From: Oscillospiraceae bacterium
GTDB lineage: Bacteria; Bacillota; Clostridia; Oscillospirales; Oscillospiraceae
Direction of reading: 5' to 3'
Assembly: GCA_017558545.1 (NCBI GenBank)
Contig: JAFYUG010000101.1
Coordinates: forward strand, 1-9,035
Length of the DNA stretch: 9,035 nt
Shown here: positions 5,513 through 9,035 of the stretch, piece by piece
Layout: every line of letters starts with the position of its first letter
Numbering within the stretch: position 1 is the first letter of the stretch
Made by a program: the position numbers and the translations under genes
The notes under the pieces: model-generated
Told to the model about the DNA's origin: nothing
Database searches by the model: none
What the model saw: the letters and a program-made list of their open reading frames with translations, nothing else

Positions 5513-5827
5513 ATGTATGTGGAAACTATAGTGGCCATATCCGAAACCGAGGAAAAAGCCCGCCGCATGAAGGCTGAGGCCGCCCTGGAAGCCAAGAAGA
5601 GCATAGCCGATGCCAAGGTGAAAGGCGAGGCCATGGTTGCGGATGCCATTAAAAAGGCCGAGGCAGAACTTATGCAGCTGGGCAAAGAAAGCGACGAGAA
5701 AGCAATGGCTGCTGCCAAGGATCTTGCCCATAGCGGCGATAACAAAAAGGCTGTTATGCGCGCCCGTGCTGAAAAACGCATGGATGATGCCGTAGCCTTG
5801 ATAGTTGAAAGGATAGTGAAAGGCTGA
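5513..5827 (+). CDS. ntpF: V-type ATPase peripheral stalk subunit (NtpF / G-like, also named AhaH)
   Basis: A 104-residue, highly charged, Ala/Lys/Glu-rich protein predicted to be nearly all helix (about 10-70), with only a short break near DLAHSGDN (70-77). This is the expected profile of the small stalk subunit that pairs with subunit E in a right-handed coiled coil and holds the catalytic head against rotation. Sequence similarity in this family is weak, so the call rests mainly on length, composition and position as first gene of an F-I-K-E-C order like that of the Enterococcus hirae ntp operon. The ATG is preceded by GGAGGT at 11 bases. The stop TGA overlaps the start of the next gene by one base (5827), indicating translational coupling. 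Confidence 0.8.
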   Translation: MYVETIVAISETEEKARRMKAEAALEAKKSIADAKVKGEAMVADAIKKAEAELMQLGKESDEKAMAAAKDLAHSGDNKKAVMRARAEKRMDDAVALIVERIVKG

Positions 5828-7794
5828 TGGCAATTGTCAGAATGCAGAAGCTTCACTTGCTGGCGCCCCGAAGTCAGAGAGATGCCATAATGAGCTCTCT
5901 TCAGATGCTGGGCTGCGCCGAGGTGAAAGAGCAAAGCGGCCTGCTTTCCGACGAGAGACTTCGCGGACTGATAAACCGTGAAAAGAGCGATTACGCCTCT
6001 CTCCGTCGGGAAAAGAGCCTTTTTGCCGATGCGGTGAAGCTCTTGGATAAATATGCTCCCGATCCCCCTCCCTTCCTCTCCGCAAAGCCCATTATGCGTG
6101 AAGCGGAGCTGATGGACGAGAGCAAGCTTGGTAAAAGCAAAGAAATTGCAGAAAAAATAGTGGCGCTGGATGAATCCATCCGCAACCACTATCTTGAAGA
6201 GAGCAGCCTCGATACTCTCATAGAGGTTTTGACCCCTTGGGTGGACTTCCCCGTAGCCCTTGACTATACGGGAAGCGCCAAGGTTGCGATGCGACTTGGC
6301 ACAATCCCCACGGTTTCCGATTTTGAAAGCCTGCAGGCCTCTCTTGCGGAAAAAGTTCCCGAAACGGAGCTTAGCGAAGTAAGCTTCGATGAGCATACCC
6401 GCTTCCTTTGCATCTTCTATTATAGACCTTTGGAAGCAGAGGTTATGGACATTCTCCATTCCTATGGCTTTGCAGTTCCCCCCTTTGGGGAAGTTAAGGG
6501 CACGGCCAGAGAAATGCTGGATGCCACCAACGAAAAGCTCAGAGAAATTCGCCTTGCGAGAAGTCTGGACGAGACCCGTCTTGTGTCCTTCGCTCAGGAT
6601 AGACAGCTGATGATGAAGGCCTATGACCTCATGAGCACCCGCGAAGCCAAGGCCGAGGCCATGGAAAACCTTGTGGGCACTTCTTCCACCGTTTGTCTGG
6701 ATGCATGGATAACGGAGCCTGAGAGAGAAAAGCTCATCCCCGCTCTTGAAAAGTTCGACTGCGCGTATATGTTTGAAGACCCCTCCGAGGAGGAATATCC
6801 CTCCGTTCCCGTTAAGCTGAAGAATAACTTCTTCACTCAGGGTCTTAATATGGTCACAAACATGTATTCTCTGCCCCAGTATGGCACGGTTGACCCCAAC
6901 CCCCTGATGGCTCCATTCTTCATCCTCTTCTACGGTTTGATGATGGCGGATATGGGTTATGGTCTGCTGATGATAGCAGCTTCCCTTGTTGCGATGAAGA
7001 AGATGCGTCCCAAGGACGGCATGCTCCATTTCTGCAACCTTCTCTTCTGGGGCGGCATAGCCACCTTTGTGGTGGGCGCTTTCACCGGCGGCCTCTTCGG
7101 CGATGCTCCTTACCAGATTGTGCATATGCTCAATCCCGAAAGCACATGGCAGGGTCTGCCCGCTCTGTTCTCTCCCCTTGAGGACACCATTATGATATTG
7201 ATTGTAAGCATAATCCTGGGATTTATTCACCTGAACACCGGTCTTGCAATCAGCTTCATTCAGAAGGTGAAAAAGGGCGATGTGCTGGACGGTCTCTTCT
7301 ACGAAGCCTCCCTTTGGGTCATCTTCCTCGGCGCTATACTGATGGTGCTGGGCAGCATGGTTCTCGGTGTGGAAATGGTGAAAACCGCAGGAATTGTGGT
7401 TTTGATTATCGGCGTGCTGGCTCTGTTTTATGGCGGCACAAGAGGCAAGAAGGGCTTCGGCAAGGTAACTGCCATTTTCGGCTTGCTCTATAATGAGCTC
7501 ACCGGCTGGTTCGGCGATTTGCTCAGCTATTCCCGAATTATGGCCTTGATGCTGGCAGGCGCCGTTATCGCTCAGGTTTTCAACACCATAGGCGCCATGT
7601 TCGGCAACGTAATTCTCTTCATAATCGTGTTCATAATTGGCCACGCATTGAACTTCGGTCTCAACCTTTTGGGCTGCTATGTCCACGATCTCCGTCTCCA
7701 GTGCCTTGAATATTTCGGCAAGTTCTATACGGACGGCGGAAAAGCTTTCAAACCCTTGAAAATCAATTCCAAATATTTTGAAATCAGTAAATAA
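5827..7794 (+). CDS. ntpI: V-type ATPase subunit I (membrane a-type subunit)
   Basis: A 655-residue protein, usual length for bacterial subunit I. The N-terminal half (1 to about 335) is the cytoplasmic part that binds the two peripheral stalks; it starts with the family-typical IVRMQKLHLLAP and is rich in helical, charged segments. The C-terminal half holds about seven or eight membrane segments (approximately 357-385, 404-424, 453-478, 494-516, 519-537, 563-590, 594-616), which form the two ion half-channels next to the rotor ring. Family motifs seen: DPNPLMAPFFILFYG (356-370), DMGYG (375-379), GDLLSYSRIMAL (563-574) and HDLRLQCLEYFGKFY (620-634). R570 in SYSRIMAL aligns with the essential arginine of subunit a (R735 in yeast Vph1), and R623 is also conserved. 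The start ATG overlaps the previous stop in TGATG, with AAAGG upstream. Confidence 0.96.
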   Translation: MAIVRMQKLHLLAPRSQRDAIMSSLQMLGCAEVKEQSGLLSDERLRGLINREKSDYASLRREKSLFADAVKLLDKYAPDPPPFLSAKPIMREAELMDESKLGKSKEIAEKIVALDESIRNHYLEESSLDTLIEVLTPWVDFPVALDYTGSAKVAMRLGTIPTVSDFESLQASLAEKVPETELSEVSFDEHTRFLCIFYYRPLEAEVMDILHSYGFAVPPFGEVKGTAREMLDATNEKLREIRLARSLDETRLVSFAQDRQLMMKAYDLMSTREAKAEAMENLVGTSSTVCLDAWITEPEREKLIPALEKFDCAYMFEDPSEEEYPSVPVKLKNNFFTQGLNMVTNMYSLPQYGTVDPNPLMAPFFILFYGLMMADMGYGLLMIAASLVAMKKMRPKDGMLHFCNLLFWGGIATFVVGAFTGGLFGDAPYQIVHMLNPESTWQGLPALFSPLEDTIMILIVSIILGFIHLNTGLAISFIQKVKKGDVLDGLFYEASLWVIFLGAILMVLGSMVLGVEMVKTAGIVVLIIGVLALFYGGTRGKKGFGKVTAIFGLLYNELTGWFGDLLSYSRIMALMLAGAVIAQVFNTIGAMFGNVILFIIVFIIGHALNFGLNLLGCYVHDLRLQCLEYFGKFYTDGGKAFKPLKINSKYFEISK

Positions 7795-7805
7795 TGCAAG
7801 CATAT

Positions 7806-7812
7806 AAGGAGG
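7806..7812 (+). promoter_or_regulatory. Strong ribosome-binding site of subunit K
   Basis: AAGGAGG stands ten bases before the ATG at 7823 and is the closest match to the anti-Shine-Dalgarno sequence in this operon. The rotor ring needs about ten K subunits per complex, while subunit I is needed once and has only AAAGG inside an overlapping stop, so the difference in sites fits differential translation. Confidence 0.75.
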
Positions 7813-7822
7813 AAATATAAAA

Positions 7823-8323
7823 ATGGAATTTATCACTGCTCTTATGAACGGCCAGTATACCGGCCTTGCAATTGGTCTTCTCGGCGCAGGCCTCGCAGCC
7901 TGCCTTGCAGGTGCAGGCTCTGCACGCGGCACCGGTGTTGCCGGTGAAGCAGGCGCAGGTCTTCTCACTCAGGATCCTTCCAAGTTCGGTAAGGTTATGA
8001 TTATGCAGGTTATCCCCGGCACCCAGGGTCTTTACGGTCTGGTTGTTTGGTTCTTCGCTATTTATCAGATGGGCCTTCTCAACGGCACTGCCATGGACAT
8101 GAGCTTTGTTGACGGCTGCCGCTACTTCGCAGCCTGCCTGCCCATCGCCATCGGCGGCGGCATCAGCGCAGTTGCACAGGGTAAGGTTGCAGCAGCTTCC
8201 ATCAACATTCTGGCCAAGAAGCCCGATGACTGGGCAAAGGGCATGATCCTCTGCATCACCGTTGAGTTCTACGCCATTCTGTCCCTGCTTGCATCCATGA
8301 TGATGCTCCTCAACATCAAGTAA
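7823..8323 (+). CDS. ntpK: V-type ATPase subunit K (rotor ring proteolipid, predicted Na+-binding)
   Basis: A 166-residue four-helix proteolipid made of two duplicated hairpins (family usually 155-165 residues); it forms the rotating membrane ring. Helices lie at about 12-37, 55-82, 98-126 and 140-164. The two halves show the expected pattern: GSARGTGVAGEAGAGLL (32-48) in the first, and AQGKVAAASINILAKKP (118-134) in the second. The ion-carrying carboxylate E148 in VEFYAI is present only in the second hairpin; the first has Q68. The side chains that hold Na+ in E. hirae NtpK (T64, Q65, Q110, E139) correspond to T67, Q68, Q119 and E148 here, and the gating tyrosine (Y68 there) is Y71; the carbonyl donor L61 is replaced by I64, which should still serve because its backbone is used. 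Sodium coupling is therefore predicted but not proved. Strong Shine-Dalgarno site; 28 bases after subunit I. Confidence 0.96.
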   Translation: MEFITALMNGQYTGLAIGLLGAGLAACLAGAGSARGTGVAGEAGAGLLTQDPSKFGKVMIMQVIPGTQGLYGLVVWFFAIYQMGLLNGTAMDMSFVDGCRYFAACLPIAIGGGISAVAQGKVAAASINILAKKPDDWAKGMILCITVEFYAILSLLASMMMLLNIK

Positions 8324-8354
8324 GCAATTAACGGTATTTTAAGGCGGTAAGAAA

Positions 8355-8954
8355 ATGAACGGAATTGAAAAAATCAGCGCCCGACTCATAGGTGACGCCC
8401 AGCAGGAGATAGACATCCTCAAGGCAGAAACTGATGAGCGCTGCGCCGCCATTTTGGGCGAATATGAGGCAGCAGCCGCCGAGGCTTACTCCCAGCGCAT
8501 GGCTCGTGGACGCGCTCTTTGCTCCCAGCAGCGCGAGCGCATGGAGGCATCTGCCGATATGGAAATGCGCAAGGCTCTTTTGGCCTTCAAGCAGGAGCTT
8601 GTAAGCGAAGCCTTCGCAAAGGCCATCGAGGCTATTGCCAATCTCCCCGAGGATGAGTATATAGAGTTTTTGGCCGCAATGATGGCCAAGGCAGCCAATA
8701 GCGGTGAAGAGGAAGTGCTCCTCTCCGCAGAGGACAGCGAGCGCGTAGGCGCCAAGGCTGTACGCCGCGCCAATGCTCTTATCAAAGAGCGGGGCGGCAG
8801 AGGAACTCTCAGCCTCGCCGATGAAACCGCGGATATTCCCAGCGGATTTATCATGCGCAGCGGCAACATAGAAATTAACTGCGCAGGAGATGCTCTCGTT
8901 ATGATGCAGCGCTCCGCACTGGCTTCTCAGGTGGCCGAGATACTCTTTTCATAA
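8355..8954 (+). CDS. ntpE: V-type ATPase subunit E (peripheral stalk)
   Basis: A 199-residue protein of normal family length. Its N-terminal half (about 5-95) is a long charged helix that coils with the small stalk subunit encoded by the first gene of the operon. Its C-terminal half is the globular domain that clamps onto the catalytic head. Family features seen: RKALLAFKQELVSEAFAKA (72-90) near the end of the helix and GFIMRSGNIEIN (164-175) in the globular domain, close to the GGF(I/L)L..GNIEIN pattern of bacterial subunit E. The ATG at 8355 is preceded by AAGGCGG at seven bases. It lies 31 bases after subunit K and 18 bases before the next start, in a compact operon. Confidence 0.93.
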   Translation: MNGIEKISARLIGDAQQEIDILKAETDERCAAILGEYEAAAAEAYSQRMARGRALCSQQRERMEASADMEMRKALLAFKQELVSEAFAKAIEAIANLPEDEYIEFLAAMMAKAANSGEEEVLLSAEDSERVGAKAVRRANALIKERGGRGTLSLADETADIPSGFIMRSGNIEINCAGDALVMMQRSALASQVAEILFS

Positions 8955-8972
8955 TATTGGGAGGTAAGGGAC

Positions 8973-9035
8973 TTGTCTGACCTCAAAAAAATTGAAAATA
9001 CCAAATATCTCTGCCTAACGGCTATGCTCCGCGCC
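8973..9035 (+). CDS. ntpC: V-type ATPase subunit C, N-terminal 21 residues (truncated by window edge)
   Basis: A frame opens at TTG 8973 and stays open to the last base. GGGAGG (8959-8964) lies eight bases upstream, the right spacing for this TTG to be the initiator; no in-frame ATG occurs before codon 18. The translation, initiator then SDLKKIENTKYLCLTAMLRA, resembles the start of subunit C, in which a Tyr-Leu segment is followed by an invariant (V/M)RA(L/-)E motif. Subunit C (the d-type subunit) links the rotor ring to the central stalk. Gene order F-I-K-E-C supports the call. Only the beginning is visible, so the identity rests on position and this short motif. Confidence 0.8.
   Translation, partial: MSDLKKIENTKYLCLTAMLRA

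Noticed and set aside
5482..7968. An 828-codon open frame on the minus strand, opposite the V-ATPase genes
   Set aside because: It is antisense to well-supported genes (subunits F and I), is rich in His, Gln and Asn runs typical of reversed codons, has no recognisable domain, and covers the V-ATPase promoter. It is open only because of the codon bias of the true strand.

Overview
The window looks like a chromosomal segment of an anaerobic, probably gut-associated Clostridia bacterium, with Oscillospirales-like as the best guess. The reasons are a butyrate kinase, an Enterococcus/Clostridium-type V-ATPase operon, strong Firmicutes-style Shine-Dalgarno sites, and intergenic DNA packed with short GC-rich hairpin repeats. 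The taxonomic call is inference; no rRNA or marker gene is present.

Layout. (1) 1-321 (+): C-terminal third of butyrate kinase, ending on a strong, probably bidirectional hairpin terminator (321-357). (2) 358-653: a gene-free convergent spacer made almost entirely of small repeats. It holds a phased array of four unrelated perfect palindromes, each followed by ATATCG(C/T); then a repeat split by another repeat; then two more hairpin elements. (3) 654-5056 (-): a two-gene ABC transporter operon of the MacB/LolCDE (type VII) kind. A 221-aa ATPase is followed, after a 335-nt repeat-filled gap, by a 1133-aa permease that reads as two fused FtsX-type halves. (4) 5057-5512: a divergent AT-rich control region with a candidate promoter for each direction and a tandem pair of GAAC/GTTC dyads. 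(5) 5513-9035 (+): start of a V-type ATPase operon in the order F-I-K-E-C, as in Enterococcus hirae ntp, running off the right edge inside subunit C.

How the genes work together. The V-ATPase genes encode the peripheral stalk (F/G-like and E), the membrane a-type subunit (I), the rotor ring (K) and the start of the central-stalk connector (C). Subunit K keeps every side-chain Na+ ligand known from E. hirae NtpK, so the pump or synthase is predicted to be Na+-coupled. Butyrate kinase makes ATP from butyryl phosphate, which fits a fermentative organism with a sodium-based energy economy, but a link between the two loci is only inferred. The ABC system probably extrudes or extracts a lipid, peptide or lipoprotein-like substrate; nothing in the window identifies it.

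The most unusual material is the repeats. At least four families occur, several copies lie in inverted orientation on the two sides of the permease gene, one copy is nested in another, and two families combine constant outer bases with freely varying but self-complementary stems.
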